Below, piece by piece: positions 18,907 through 28,174 of a stretch of 64,000 nt of DNA (positions are counted from its first letter, which is position 1; each line of letters begins with the position of its first letter). The stretch spans positions 1 through 64,000 of the forward strand of contig JAEUVS010000118.1 in NCBI GenBank assembly GCA_016786745.1, given 5' to 3'. The position numbers and the translations under genes are program-made. The notes below the pieces were generated by a model that did no database searches, had not been told where the DNA came from, and saw nothing but the letters and a program-made list of their open reading frames with translations. The DNA is from Chitinophagaceae bacterium (GTDB lineage: Bacteria; Bacteroidota; Bacteroidia; Chitinophagales; Chitinophagaceae).

Positions 18907-18914
18907 TAAATTTG
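18907..18914 (+). promoter_or_regulatory. TAnnTTTG box of the SUF operon
   Basis: TAAATTTG, a perfect match to the Bacteroidota -7 consensus, ends only 4 bp before the sufB ATG. If used, the mRNA would be leaderless or nearly so. No clear -33 TTTG is seen at the usual spacing. Confidence 0.55.
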
Positions 18915-18918
18915 CAGC

Positions 18919-20400
18919 ATGAAAACAGGAGACTTTCAGCAGGATAAAGTGGTGATGGAAGACGAGCTCGATCCAATAGAACGGCAGGTTCAGGGCGATT
19001 ATAAATATGGATTTGTAACGGAAATAGAAGCCGATGAAGCGCCTAAAGGGTTGAACGAGAACATCATACGATTTATTTCAGCCAAAAAAGAAGAACCTGA
19101 ATGGATGCTCGAATGGCGACTGAAAGCATACCGTCACTGGTTAAATATGAAAGAGCCCAACTGGGCCAACATCAGGTACGAACCGATCAATTACCAGGAC
19201 ATTATTTATTACTCTGCTCCCAAACAAAAAGTTAAACCCAAAAGTCTCGATGAAATTGACCCGGAACTCCGGAGAACCTTCGAAAAGCTGGGTATTTCTT
19301 TAGAAGAGCAAAAACGATTATCGGGAGTTGCCGTAGACGCGGTGATTGACAGCGTTTCTATCGGAACAACGTTCAAAGACCAGCTTGCCGAGCTCGGCGT
19401 AATATTCTGTTCAATGAGTGAAGCGATCAGGGAACACCCTGAGCTTGTAAAAAAGTATTTGAGCACGGTGGTGCCTGTTACCGATAATTATTTCGCAGCT
19501 CTTAACTCCGCGGTTTTCAGCGACGGATCATTCGTTTATATCCCGAAAGGAGTAAGGTGCCCGATGGAGCTTTCTACTTACTTCCGCATTAACGCGGAAA
19601 ACACAGGTCAGTTTGAAAGGACGCTTATCGTAGCCGATGAGGGCAGTTATGTGAGCTACCTCGAAGGATGTACGGCGCCGATGCGCGATGAAAATCAGCT
19701 GCACGCCGCTGTGGTGGAACTCGTGGCGCTCGACAACGCGGAAATAAAATATTCAACAGTTCAAAACTGGTATCCCGGCGATAAGGATGGACAGGGTGGT
19801 ATCTACAACTTTGTTACGAAGCGCGGAATCTGCAGGGGGGTAAATTCGAAGATATCATGGACACAGGTGGAGACCGGTTCGGCTATCACCTGGAAATATC
19901 CAAGTGTAATATTAAAAGGAGACAACTCAACAGGGGAATTTTATTCTGTTGCGGTTACCAACAACCACCAGCAGGCCGATACGGGTACCAAGATGATACA
20001 CCTCGGAAAAAATACGAGGAGCAGGATTGTATCGAAAGGTATTTCGGCGGGAGTGAGCAACAACAGTTATCGGGGATTGGTACATGTGAGCCGGAACGCC
20101 TCCAATGCAAGAAACTTTTCGCAGTGCGACTCGTTGCTGCTGGGCGACAAATGCGGAGCGCATACTTTCCCTTATATCGAAGTAAAAAACAACTCTGCTG
20201 TTGTGGAGCACGAGGCCACAACTTCCAAAATTGGCGAGGATCAGATATTTTATTGCAATCAGCGCGGTATAGATACTGAAACCGCGGTGGCGCTCATCAT
20301 AAATGGTTTTGCCAAAGAGGTGATGAACCAGCTTCCCATGGAGTTCGCCGTTGAAGCGCAGAAACTCCTGGCGATCAGCCTTGAGGGCAGTGTTGGATAA
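18919..20400 (+). CDS. sufB: Fe-S cluster assembly protein SufB
   Basis: 493-residue scaffold subunit of the SufBC2D complex on which Fe-S clusters are built. It matches family length and has the conserved beta-helix core with [20 protein letters not shown] and [20 protein letters not shown]. The C-terminal third carries conserved residues around [20 protein letters not shown]. First gene of a plus-strand operon sufB-sufC-sufD-sufS-sufE-sufT-like-Rrf2. A 78-bp gap with a family B repeat separates it from sufC; the rest of the operon is tight. Confidence 0.97.
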   Translation: MKTGDFQQDKVVMEDELDPIERQVQGDYKYGFVTEIEADEAPKGLNENIIRFISAKKEEPEWMLEWRLKAYRHWLNMKEPNWANIRYEPINYQDIIYYSAPKQKVKPKSLDEIDPELRRTFEKLGISLEEQKRLSGVAVDAVIDSVSIGTTFKDQLAELGVIFCSMSEAIREHPELVKKYLSTVVPVTDNYFAALNSAVFSDGSFVYIPKGVRCPMELSTYFRINAENTGQFERTLIVADEGSYVSYLEGCTAPMRDENQLHAAVVELVALDNAEIKYSTVQNWYPGDKDGQGGIYNFVTKRGICRGVNSKISWTQVETGSAITWKYPSVILKGDNSTGEFYSVAVTNNHQQADTGTKMIHLGKNTRSRIVSKGISAGVSNNSYRGLVHVSRNASNARNFSQCDSLLLGDKCGAHTFPYIEVKNNSAVVEHEATTSKIGEDQIFYCNQRGIDTETAVALIINGFAKEVMNQLPMEFAVEAQKLLAISLEGSVG

Positions 20401-20401
20401 T

Positions 20402-20448
20402 CGTGATGCGTGAGCCGTGAGAGCTTAAGTCGATTCACGCCTCACGAA
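20402..20448. repeat. Dispersed repeat family B between sufB and sufC
   Basis: CGTGATGCGTGAGCCGTGAG, a spacer, then TTCACGCCTCACG: heptamer-like CGTGAnn units on one arm and TCACGCC on the other form an imperfect hairpin. It begins one base after the sufB stop codon. Related copies lie at 44306-44346 and 47370-47427. Confidence 0.75.
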
Positions 20449-20478
20449 TTGAATTTGTAAATTTTATAAATCTCTATA

Positions 20479-21243
20479 ATGTTATCAATAAGAAACCTGC
20501 ACGCAGGAATTGAAGAAAAGAAAATTTTGAAAGGGCTTAATCTCGAGATCAATGCAGGAGAAGTGCACGCAATCATGGGTCCTAACGGCTCAGGTAAAAG
20601 TACCCTCGCTTCTGTACTCGCAGGAAGGGAACATTATGAAGTTTCCGAAGGTTCTGTGGAATTTCTCGGTAAGAATCTGCTTGAACTATCTCCTGAAGCG
20701 AGAGCCGGAGAAGGTCTGTTTCTCGCGTTTCAATATCCTATTGAAATCGCAGGTCTCACCACCACTAATTTCATCAAAACAGCGGTAAACGAAATCAGGA
20801 AATACCGCGGTGAACAACCGCTCGACGCTGTACAATTCCTCAAGATGATGAAGGAAAAGATGGCGCTGATGAATATCGACCAATCATTGCTGAGCCGTTC
20901 GCTGAATGAAGGTTTTTCAGGAGGAGAGAAGAAAAGAAATGAAATATTCCAGATGGCGATGCTTCAGCCGAAACTCGCGATCCTGGATGAAACAGACTCT
21001 GGTCTCGACATCGACGCGATCCGCATCGTAGCAAATGGCGTAAACAAACTTCGCAACAAGGACAACGCTGTACTCCTGGTTACGCACTACCAGCGCCTGC
21101 TCGATTATATCGTCCCCGATTTTGTGCATGTGTTGTACAACGGACAAATCGTGAAGTCAGGACCCAAGGAGCTCGCGCTCGAACTGGAAGAAAGGGGATA
21201 CGATTTTATCAAGAACGAAGTAAATGCAGCCCAGGAGGCTTAA
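20479..21243 (+). CDS. sufC: Fe-S cluster assembly ATPase SufC
   Basis: 254-residue ABC-type ATPase of the SUF scaffold, cytoplasmic. Walker A is GPNGSGKST (34-42), the signature is FSGGEKK (146-152), and Walker B LAILDE (166-171) is followed by the SufC-typical TDSGLDIDA. It powers the structural change in SufBCD. The sufD ATG follows after 3 bp. Confidence 0.97.
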   Translation: MLSIRNLHAGIEEKKILKGLNLEINAGEVHAIMGPNGSGKSTLASVLAGREHYEVSEGSVEFLGKNLLELSPEARAGEGLFLAFQYPIEIAGLTTTNFIKTAVNEIRKYRGEQPLDAVQFLKMMKEKMALMNIDQSLLSRSLNEGFSGGEKKRNEIFQMAMLQPKLAILDETDSGLDIDAIRIVANGVNKLRNKDNAVLLVTHYQRLLDYIVPDFVHVLYNGQIVKSGPKELALELEERGYDFIKNEVNAAQEA

Positions 21244-21246
21244 GGA

Positions 21247-22545
21247 ATGAATACTATTGAAAATATTAAAGAACGGTTCCAGGAATTACAGTCTGCCAAC
21301 GGCAACAAATTGAAGTCGCTCGAACAAAACGCGTTCGATGCATTCAATAAGATGGGCATTCCTACCGCCAGGCACGAAGAGTGGAAGTATACGCGTATTG
21401 GCAATGTATTTAATAAGGAATTGCATTTCAAGCCCACATCAACGATCACTCCGCAGGAGTTGGACCAGATGCGTTTACCGGGCCATGAAAACGCAAATGA
21501 GATTGTATTTGTAAACGGTATTTTTTCGACTTCCCTTTCCAACGTGCGATCAAAGGAACTTACCGTGAAGTCGCTTAAAGAAGCGTCGGCAGGTGAATTC
21601 AGCGAAATCGTTTCTAAAAATCTCGGTAACAGTAACCGCTATTCGAAAGATGGAATACATGCGCTGAACAGCGCTTTTGCACACGAGGGTGTGTTTATTC
21701 ATATTTCAAACGGAAAAATTGCCGAACATCCTGTTTACATCTATCATATCACCGACGCGCGTGAAACGAATGTGCTGGCTCAGCCAAGAAACCTGGTGTA
21801 TGTAAGCGAACGCGCTGAAATAGAGTTTGCTGAAACGCACTTTACACTCGGTGTGTCGGAAAGTTTTACGAACGAGGTGCTGGAAATAGTAGTGGAGAAA
21901 GATGCAAATGTCAGCTATTACAAAATTCAGAACGACAAGGAGCAATCGAGCCAGGTATGCACCACGCATTTCAGGCAGGTTGGGAAGAGTTATATCCATG
22001 CCGTAACTATTTCACTCAATGGCGGAATGGTGAGGAACAACCTGAATATTACGCTCGAGGCGGAACATGCGGAGGCTCATCTCTACGGCTTGTATTTTCT
22101 GCAGGGCAACAGTCATGTAGACAATCACACCGTGGTGGATCACGTGAAGGCGAACTGCCTTAGCAATGAACTTTATAAAGGCATCGTTAGCGATAATGCT
22201 ACTGCGGTGTTCAACGGAAAGATATTCGTGCAGCCGCACGCCCAGAAAACGAACGCGTATCAGTCGAACAAAAACATTTTGTTGTCTGAAGGCGCGAGTG
22301 TGAATACAAAACCGCAGCTCGAAATCTTCGCCGACGATGTGAAGTGTTCGCATGGCTGTACGGTTGGACAGTTGGATGAGGAAGGACTGTTTTACCTGCG
22401 TTCGAGAGGTATCAGTGAGGATACAGCAAGGTCGCTGCTCGTTCATGCGTTTGCGATAGATATACTCGAACACGTTAAACCTGCCATCCTCCGTAGTTAT
22501 GTTGACAAGCTCATTTTTGAAAGATTAGAATTCGAAACATCATGA
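21247..22545 (+). CDS. sufD: Fe-S cluster assembly protein SufD
   Basis: 432-residue SufB paralogue that pairs with SufB and SufC. The N-terminal helical region includes GIPTARHEEWKYTRIGNVF, and the beta-helix core ends with the SUF-family segment DDVKCSHGCTVGQLDEEGLF. That contains the conserved Cys-His of SufD, which is implicated in iron entry. Start ATG at 21247. Its stop TGA overlaps the sufS ATG. Confidence 0.95.
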   Translation: MNTIENIKERFQELQSANGNKLKSLEQNAFDAFNKMGIPTARHEEWKYTRIGNVFNKELHFKPTSTITPQELDQMRLPGHENANEIVFVNGIFSTSLSNVRSKELTVKSLKEASAGEFSEIVSKNLGNSNRYSKDGIHALNSAFAHEGVFIHISNGKIAEHPVYIYHITDARETNVLAQPRNLVYVSERAEIEFAETHFTLGVSESFTNEVLEIVVEKDANVSYYKIQNDKEQSSQVCTTHFRQVGKSYIHAVTISLNGGMVRNNLNITLEAEHAEAHLYGLYFLQGNSHVDNHTVVDHVKANCLSNELYKGIVSDNATAVFNGKIFVQPHAQKTNAYQSNKNILLSEGASVNTKPQLEIFADDVKCSHGCTVGQLDEEGLFYLRSRGISEDTARSLLVHAFAIDILEHVKPAILRSYVDKLIFERLEFETS

Positions 22546-23786
22546 TGCCATCAGCAGCAGTACAGGAAAGTTTTGATGTTTACTCGGTACGAAAACATTT
22601 TCCCATCCTCAACAGGGAGGTAAAGGGCAAGCCACTTGTGTATTTTGATAACGCCGCGTCGTCGCAGAAGCCGCAGGTTGTAATTGATGCCCTCGTTAAT
22701 TATTACACCGGTTTCAACGCCAACATTCACAGGGGCATTCACTCACTGGCCGAAGAAGCTACCGCAGCATACGAGGCCACCCGCGATGCCGCTGCACAAT
22801 ATATTAATTCGCCATCGAGAGAACAGATCATATTTACACGGGGCACAACGGAGGGAATTAACCTGGTTGCGCAGACATGGGGCAGGCAAAATGTTAAGAA
22901 GGGTGATGAAATCATCATCTCAACGATGGAACATCATTCGAATATTGTTCCGTGGTACATACTGGCGCAGGAGAAAGATGCAGTATTGAAAGTTATCCCC
23001 GTTTCTGAAACAGGTGAACTGATTTTTGAAGAATATGAGAAACTGCTTTCAGACAAAACGAAAATTGTCGCGATAGGTCATGCATCCAACTCGCTGGGTA
23101 CCATCAATCCTGTAAAAAAAATTATACAAAAAGCGCACGCTGCAGGTGCCGTGGTTCTTGTGGATGGTGCACAGTCGTCTGTGCATCTTGATATAAATGT
23201 CCAGGACCTCGACTGCGATTTCTTTGTTTTCTCATCGCACAAAATGTATGGTCCTACGGGTGTGGGCGTGTTGTACGGAAAATATAACCTACTCGAAACG
23301 ATGCCGGTTTACCAGGGTGGCGGTGAGATGATAAAAGAAGTGGAATTCGGAAGGATTATTTATAACGATCTACCCTACAAATACGAGGCGGGTACACCGA
23401 ATATCGCAGATACTGTGGCCTTGAAGGCCGCAATAGATTTTGTGTCGCAAATAGGTAAGGAAAATATCCGGAAGCACGAAAGCGAATTACTCGCTTACGC
23501 TACCAACCAGCTACAGCAGGTGCCCGGATTAAAAATATATGGACGCGCGAAAGACAAGGTGAGCCTGGTATCGTTTGTTGTAGAGAAAGTGCATCCGCAG
23601 GATCTTGGAATTCTTCTCGACAACAGGGGAGTGGCCGTGAGAACGGGACATCATTGCACGCAGCCACTCATGGATTTCTTCTGCATCCCCGGAACAACAC
23701 GTGCGTCGTTCGCGATGTACAACACGATCGAGGAAATAGATATACTGGTAGACGGATTACAACGGGCGATTAAAAAACTGGCATGA
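22542..23786 (+). CDS. sufS: Cysteine desulfurase SufS
   Basis: 414-residue PLP enzyme of the group II cysteine desulfurases, which takes sulfur from L-cysteine as a persulfide. The PLP lysine is Lys234 (SSHKMYGPTG). The catalytic cysteine is Cys372 in the short loop RTGHHCTQP, as in SufS. Start ATG overlaps the sufD stop; a second ATG lies 3 bp further. It passes sulfur to the adjacent SufE. Confidence 0.97.
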   Translation: MMPSAAVQESFDVYSVRKHFPILNREVKGKPLVYFDNAASSQKPQVVIDALVNYYTGFNANIHRGIHSLAEEATAAYEATRDAAAQYINSPSREQIIFTRGTTEGINLVAQTWGRQNVKKGDEIIISTMEHHSNIVPWYILAQEKDAVLKVIPVSETGELIFEEYEKLLSDKTKIVAIGHASNSLGTINPVKKIIQKAHAAGAVVLVDGAQSSVHLDINVQDLDCDFFVFSSHKMYGPTGVGVLYGKYNLLETMPVYQGGGEMIKEVEFGRIIYNDLPYKYEAGTPNIADTVALKAAIDFVSQIGKENIRKHESELLAYATNQLQQVPGLKIYGRAKDKVSLVSFVVEKVHPQDLGILLDNRGVAVRTGHHCTQPLMDFFCIPGTTRASFAMYNTIEEIDILVDGLQRAIKKLA

Positions 23787-24232
23787 GTACATCAAACGGT
23801 CATAAGCGCATAGAAGAAATTGAACAGGAAATTGTTGAAGAATTTTCCCTGTTTGATACCTGGGACGATAAGTACGAATACATTATCGACCTGGGAAAAA
23901 AACTTCCGCCGCTCGAGAGCCAGTTTAAGAAAGATGAAAACAAGGTGCGTGGTTGCCAGTCGACTGTTTGGCTGGTGGCTGAATATAAAAACGGGCGGAT
24001 ATATTATAAGGCAGAAAGCGATGCGGTCATCGTGAAAGGCCTTATCAGTATGCTGATCCGAGTATTGTCGGGTCAAAAACCTGATGAAATTGTGGAAACG
24101 AAGCTTGATTTTTTAAGTGAGATAGGAATGATGAAGCACCTGGCGCAAACCCGGTCAAACGGATTACTTGCGATGGTGAGACAGATGAAGAATTATGCGC
24201 TTGCCTTTAAACTTAAACATGAAAGTGTATGA
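23783..24232 (+). CDS. sufE: Sulfur acceptor protein SufE
   Basis: 149 residues. The persulfide-accepting cysteine is Cys58 in KVRGCQSTVWL, the SufE hallmark. It takes sulfur from SufS and delivers it to SufB. Both its start and its stop overlap the neighbours by four bases, so translation is tightly coupled. SufE rather than SufU is the partner here. Confidence 0.95.
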   Translation: MSTSNGHKRIEEIEQEIVEEFSLFDTWDDKYEYIIDLGKKLPPLESQFKKDENKVRGCQSTVWLVAEYKNGRIYYKAESDAVIVKGLISMLIRVLSGQKPDEIVETKLDFLSEIGMMKHLAQTRSNGLLAMVRQMKNYALAFKLKHESV

Positions 24233-24549
24233 GTATGGTGAATGCGGAAGAGTTGAAAGCAAAAGTGATCGAAAAGTTGCAAACGATTTTCGATCCGGAG
24301 ATTCCCGTGAATATTTACGAACTGGGATTGATTTATGAAATAGACATCATGCCCGTTAACAACGTTCAGATTGTAATGACGCTTACTGCTCCCAGTTGCC
24401 CGGCCGCGCAAACACTGCCGGTTGAGGTTGACCAGAAAGTAAGAGACATTGAGGGCGTGAACGATGTGTATGTTACCGTGACCTGGGATCCGCCATGGAA
24501 TAAAAGCATGATGTCGGAAACTGCCCAGCTTGAATTAGGATTTTTATAA
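24229..24549 (+). CDS. SufT-like DUF59/MIP18 family Fe-S maturation factor
   Basis: 106-residue DUF59 (MIP18) protein. Visible family marks are FDPEIPVNIYELGLIYEI near residue 22 and the LTAPSCPAAQTLP motif with its conserved Cys, then the WDPPW motif. Such proteins help mature particular Fe-S proteins and are common in SUF operons. Start overlaps sufE by four bases. A second ATG two codons in is possible. Confidence 0.9.
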   Translation: MSMVNAEELKAKVIEKLQTIFDPEIPVNIYELGLIYEIDIMPVNNVQIVMTLTAPSCPAAQTLPVEVDQKVRDIEGVNDVYVTVTWDPPWNKSMMSETAQLELGFL

Positions 24550-24556
24550 AACGAAT

Positions 24557-25066
24557 ATGAAGATTACCGCACAGGAAGAATATGGTCTGCGTATACTGAT
24601 CCGCATTGCAGGATGTGGCGACAGGGAGGGAATGAGTATTCCCCAATTAAGCACTGCGGAGGGACTGACCAGTCATTATGTGGCTAAGCTTACGCGCATA
24701 TTGAGGATGGAGGGCTTTATCAACAGCACTCCAGGATCGAAAGGGGGTTATGTGCTTGCTCAACCTGCAAACCAGATCGTTATTAATGATGTGCTGAAAG
24801 CATTGGGCGGCGCGCTGTTCGATGTAAAATTTTGCGGCACGCACTCAGGTGCAATGAAACTGTGCACGAACTCGGTTGACTGTTCTTCGCGTTCGTTATG
24901 GCAGATGGTACAATTTATTGTTGACCGCCTTCTTGACCGGATCACACTGTACGATCTTGTGAACAAGGAAGAAGATTCCGCGAAAGTTTTTCTAAAGCTT
25001 CTTGAAGAGAGCAGTATAGCTCCACGGCCGGTAGAAGTATCCCCGCCATCTTTTTCAGAGCAATGA
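24557..25066 (+). CDS. Rrf2-family regulator with three-Cys sensor motif (IscR/SufR-like)
   Basis: 169 residues. The N-terminal winged helix (1-65) has the Rrf2 segments TSHYVAKLTRILR and GSKGGYVLAQP. The three cysteines Cys93, Cys103 and Cys109 correspond to the 2Fe-2S ligands of IscR. It is the last gene of the suf operon, 7 bp after the DUF59 gene, so it probably senses cluster status and controls this operon. That role is inferred; no binding site was identified with certainty. Its 3' end overlaps the convergent pncC gene by 12 bp. Confidence 0.92.
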   Translation: MKITAQEEYGLRILIRIAGCGDREGMSIPQLSTAEGLTSHYVAKLTRILRMEGFINSTPGSKGGYVLAQPANQIVINDVLKALGGALFDVKFCGTHSGAMKLCTNSVDCSSRSLWQMVQFIVDRLLDRITLYDLVNKEEDSAKVFLKLLEESSIAPRPVEVSPPSFSEQ

Positions 25067-25531
25067 TTTAAATCTTGCGAGGATTTCATTTACGTATTTA
25101 AGCTGGGCCTGCTCAGCTTTTTCATTCTTATCGAGATCAATCCGGTCCGATATTTTTATTTCGTTTCCCTTGCAGATGGTAAAATAGGCAAACAATTTAA
25201 AGTCGGATTCCGGAACTGCTGTCGCATAACCCGTTATGGAAATTCCCCAATCTGTTCCGAACAAATTGCAAACACCCATTGCCATTTCGTTGGCAGTTTG
25301 TTCCGAGGCGCAATTACATTCTTCTCCTTTCTTTCTGTCAATATTCAAATGATGAACCTTCTGATTGATGTTGTAAGCCGTAATCCCTCCCTCAAAAAAC
25401 TTCAAGGCTGAGTCGGCGCTGGCGAGCGCAGCCTGCAGAAAACCGGCAGTAACACTCTCCGCGACAGCAACTTTTTCATTGAGCTTAATCAGTTTTTCCT
25501 TAATTACATCTATTGCACTGGTTTCAAACAT
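25055..25531 (-). CDS. CinA C-terminal domain protein (nicotinamide-nucleotide amidase-like)
   Basis: 158 residues, a stand-alone CinA C-terminal (PncC-type) domain. Such enzymes deamidate NMN to nicotinate mononucleotide in NAD salvage. The family blocks AESVTAGFLQAALA, FFEGGITAYN and GISITGYA are present. The usual AESxTGG has Ala in place of one Gly, so activity is likely but not certain. The frame is open to a TTG at 25552, but that lies inside the TATTTTTG promoter box. The ATG at 25531 is the better start. Confidence 0.85.
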   Translation of the reverse strand: MFETSAIDVIKEKLIKLNEKVAVAESVTAGFLQAALASADSALKFFEGGITAYNINQKVHHLNIDRKKGEECNCASEQTANEMAMGVCNLFGTDWGISITGYATAVPESDFKLFAYFTICKGNEIKISDRIDLDKNEKAEQAQLKYVNEILARFKSLL

Positions 25532-25541
25532 CTTTTTGTCG

Positions 25542-25549
25542 CAAAAATA
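25542..25549 (-). promoter_or_regulatory. TAnnTTTG box of the CinA-C gene
   Basis: TATTTTTG on the minus strand, 10 bp upstream of the ATG at 25531. Its position rules against the upstream TTG start. Confidence 0.5.
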
Positions 25550-25617
25550 CAACTGTAATCAGTTCTTTCATTCTACTTTAGCCTTACCAAAATTTCCCTT
25601 AACGCTAAATATTTTTT

Positions 25618-26226
25618 ATGAGAAAGATTTTTATGGTGGTCTCGGCTTTCATGTTCTTCTCTTTTGTCACCGCCGATACTCCGATAACAGACAAAGAAAG
25701 AAAGAGCGCTCTTGATCTCCTCACCAGCACGCAGTCGACGCTCGAAAAATCTATCGAAGGATTAAGCGATGCACAATTAAATTTCAAAGCAAACGATTCG
25801 AGCTGGTCGGTAGACGGGTGTGTAAAACACATCGCGGTTTCGGAAAAAATGCTATGGGGAGCCGTTGAACAGGCACTAAAGCAACCGGCAAACCCGGAAA
25901 AACGCGCTGATATCAAAGTAACAGATGAACAGCTCGTAGGATTTATGGAAAGCAGGGCAACAAAAGTGAAAACGATGGATGCGATGAAACCTGAAAACAC
26001 TTCTTTTAAATCAACAGCCGAGGCGCTCGCATCAATAAAAGAGAGCCGCAAAAGAATTATTGATTTTGTCGGTTCGACGCAGGACGATTTGAGAAACTAT
26101 GTGATACAGTTGCCGTTCGGTTCTTTTGACGCTTACCAGATGGTATTGCTTATCGGTGCACATTCAAACAGGCACACACAGCAGCTTGAAGAAGTTAAAA
26201 CCGCTGCAGGTTTCCCTGCGAACTAA
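25618..26226 (+). CDS. Exported DinB-family protein
   Basis: 202 residues with a signal peptide (about 1-19, MRKIFMVVSAFMFFSFVTAD). The mature part is a four-helix DinB/YfiT-like bundle. The metal-site histidines are probably in DGCVKHIAVSE and LIGAHSNRHTQQL (HxxxH). Members are metal-dependent, several of them thiol transferases. Function here is unknown. ATG start. A predicted 22-residue ORF on the other strand overlaps its stop codon. Confidence 0.85.
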   Translation: MRKIFMVVSAFMFFSFVTADTPITDKERKSALDLLTSTQSTLEKSIEGLSDAQLNFKANDSSWSVDGCVKHIAVSEKMLWGAVEQALKQPANPEKRADIKVTDEQLVGFMESRATKVKTMDAMKPENTSFKSTAEALASIKESRKRIIDFVGSTQDDLRNYVIQLPFGSFDAYQMVLLIGAHSNRHTQQLEEVKTAAGFPAN

Positions 26227-26291
26227 CTGGTAATACCAAACGCGCTGATCATAAATGTGAGGAACAATATAATTACAATAGCTTCCTTCAT
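26223..26291 (-). CDS. Possible 22-residue single-helix membrane peptide
   Basis: The reverse strand reads MKEAIVIILFLTFMISAFGI then TS and a TAG stop: one hydrophobic helix with a charged start. It follows an A-rich stretch, as is usual for translation starts in this phylum. It lies 60 bp past the cbpM-like stop on the same strand, beyond a hairpin. Too short for firm support; it could be chance. Confidence 0.35.
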   Translation of the reverse strand: MKEAIVIILFLTFMISAFGITS

Positions 26292-26302
26292 AACCAATTT
26301 TT

Positions 26303-26324
26303 AGTAGCCGGGTTGCCGGCTACT
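26303..26324. terminator. Hairpin, possible terminator of the cbpA-cbpM unit
   Basis: AGTAGCCGG, loop GTTG, CCGGCTACT: perfect 9-bp arms. On the minus strand AAAAATTGG follows and on the plus strand TTTAGTT follows, so neither side has a classic T tract. It could terminate either convergent unit or act as an mRNA structure. Confidence 0.55.
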
Positions 26325-26351
26325 TTAGTTATGTAAAAAGCCGTGCCATCC

Positions 26352-26651
26352 TCAATCTTCGCCCGGTTCGTAATACCGAAGCCTGTCTTTCAATGAGTTC
26401 AATTCGTTTTGCGCATTGCGTAGCTTATGTACAAGGTGTCGCACCACATCTATTCCTGCGGGATTAATCCCCATTTCGCGGTGCCACCGGGTGTAAAGCT
26501 CCAGGTCGTGCAGCTGATCTTCCTCAATAAATTCGTTGTCGTTTTCGATAGTGATACTGATCAATCCCTCTTCGTGGAGAGAGGCAATGAACGACTGTTC
26601 AATGTTGTGAACCGAACAAAAGGTAGTGACCGCGAATAGTTCTCTGTTCAT
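26352..26651 (-). CDS. cbpM: Chaperone modulator CbpM-like (MerR-type fold)
   Basis: 99 residues. The N-terminal half has a MerR-like winged-helix pattern (VHNIEQSFIASLHEEGLISI), and the C-terminal half is a helix with a coiled-coil character ending in LKDRLRYYE. In gammaproteobacteria CbpM binds the J-domain of CbpA and inhibits it. The gene lies 6 bp downstream of the cbpA-like gene, as expected for that pair. Confidence 0.85.
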   Translation of the reverse strand: MNRELFAVTTFCSVHNIEQSFIASLHEEGLISITIENDNEFIEEDQLHDLELYTRWHREMGINPAGIDVVRHLVHKLRNAQNELNSLKDRLRYYEPGED

Positions 26652-26657
26652 AGCTCG

Positions 26658-27569
26658 TTATTTTTTATTGAGGTCCCTCAGTTGTGCGAATAATTCTTTT
26701 TCTTTCTCGCTTAGGTTCGCCGGAAGCTTAACGTTGTAGGTAACAATCAGGTCGCCAAATTCACCATCTTTTTTATACACGGGAAAACCCTTCCCTTTCA
26801 ACCGCACCTTTGCGCCCTGCTGTGTTTCCGGTTTCACTTTAAGGTTAATGCTGCCTCCAAACGTATGGATCGTTACTTCACCGCCTAACAGCGCCGTGTA
26901 CAAATCAATTTCTTCTGTACTAAACAGGTCGTTGCCTGCTCTTTTGAATTTAAGATCGTCGGCGATTACGAATGTGATGTAGATATCACCGTTGGGGCCG
27001 CCATTTACTCCCTGTCCACCATGACCCTTCAGTTTTATGACCTGGCCGTTTGCAATACCCGCGGGAACCGTTATACGCACTTTCCTGCCATTCACGTCCA
27101 GCGTATGCTGGTGGGTGTGATAGGCGTCCCTGAGCGAAAGATGCAGCTCTGCGTTATAATCCTGCCCGCGGAACTTTACCTGGCTGCCACTGCGCTGACC
27201 GCCCACCCTGCTGCCAAACAGCGATTCAAAAAAGTCGGAGAAATGTTCGCCGCCAAATTCACCGGAGTATTCATAGCCGCCCGAGGGGCCGCCGCCTCCG
27301 CCCTGAAATCCCTGCTGACGTTTGGCCTGTTCAAACTGCTCGGCGTGTTTCCAGTTTTCGCCATATTCGTCGTATTTTTTTCTTTTTTCGGGGTCACTTA
27401 ACACTTCGTTTGCTTCGTTTATCTGCTGGAACCTTATATGTGCCTCCTTGTCGTTGGGATTCAGGTCGGGATGGTGCTTCCTGGCCAGCTTCCGGTATGC
27501 TTTTTTTATCTCTTCTTCAGTAGCATTTTTGTTCAATCCCAAAACCTTATAGTAATCTATGTACGCCAT
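26658..27569 (-). CDS. cbpA: DnaJ-family co-chaperone CbpA-like
   Basis: 303 residues. The J-domain (1-70) contains HPD in [12 protein letters not shown] Gly-rich linker (about 85-125) follows, then the two C-terminal substrate-binding beta domains (about 130-290) with [17 protein letters not shown]. There is no Cys-rich zinc domain, which separates it from DnaJ and supports CbpA. It stimulates Hsp70 ATPase. Co-transcribed with cbpM. Confidence 0.92.
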   Translation of the reverse strand: MAYIDYYKVLGLNKNATEEEIKKAYRKLARKHHPDLNPNDKEAHIRFQQINEANEVLSDPEKRKKYDEYGENWKHAEQFEQAKRQQGFQGGGGGPSGGYEYSGEFGGEHFSDFFESLFGSRVGGQRSGSQVKFRGQDYNAELHLSLRDAYHTHQHTLDVNGRKVRITVPAGIANGQVIKLKGHGGQGVNGGPNGDIYITFVIADDLKFKRAGNDLFSTEEIDLYTALLGGEVTIHTFGGSINLKVKPETQQGAKVRLKGKGFPVYKKDGEFGDLIVTYNVKLPANLSEKEKELFAQLRDLNKK

Positions 27570-27693
27570 ATGTCTAACGCTGTATAACTTCTAATGAATA
27601 GTTAATTCGTACCATTTTAATTCTTAATATACAAAAGATATACTCATTTTGCGTTCTACGGGCCGAATGGAATACGTTAAAACATTTGTTTTT

Positions 27694-28143
27694 ATGATCA
27701 GATCACTACTCGTTATTTGCGCATTGTTAGTTGGCACCGCAACGTTTGCACAATCGGATATTGTGCAGTGGACGTTTCAATCTAAAAAGCTGGGTGAAAA
27801 AAAGTATGAGGTAAAGCTTATTGCCGTGGTAAAGAATCCGTGGCACATCTATTCGACCACTACGCCCGATGGTGGCCCGGTGCCTACGAAGGTTAGCTTC
27901 ACAAAAAATCCGCTTACATCTCTTGACGGGAACCTGAAAGAAGTGGGTAAACTTGAATCACATTTTGAGGAAGTGTTCGACCTGGAAACGAAATATTTTA
28001 ATAATAAGGTGGAGTTTGTGCAGGTGGTGAATGTGAAAGGTAATGCGAAGACGAGTGTAGCTGGTACGGTGGAGTTTATGGCTTGTAATGATAAGGAGTG
28101 TCTTCCTCCGAAAGAGGTACCCTTTTCAATAGCTCTTAAATAG
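27694..28143 (+). CDS. Stand-alone exported DsbD-alpha-like domain
   Basis: 149 residues from the chosen ATG, with a signal peptide (MIRSLLVICALLVGTATFA). The mature domain has the immunoglobulin-like pattern of DsbD N-domains (WHIYSTTTPDGGPVPTKVSF). It ends with CNDKECLPP, equivalent to the reactive cysteine pair of E. coli nDsbD. Upstream in-frame starts exist at 27667 and 27649, but 27694 gives a proper signal peptide. It probably handles thiol reduction in the periplasm. The full-length DsbD at 57997 is its paralogue and lacks this pair. Confidence 0.8.
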   Translation: MIRSLLVICALLVGTATFAQSDIVQWTFQSKKLGEKKYEVKLIAVVKNPWHIYSTTTPDGGPVPTKVSFTKNPLTSLDGNLKEVGKLESHFEEVFDLETKYFNNKVEFVQVVNVKGNAKTSVAGTVEFMACNDKECLPPKEVPFSIALK

Positions 28144-28174
28144 CGGTTGCATTCGCTCGGGATGACCCCTTCGG

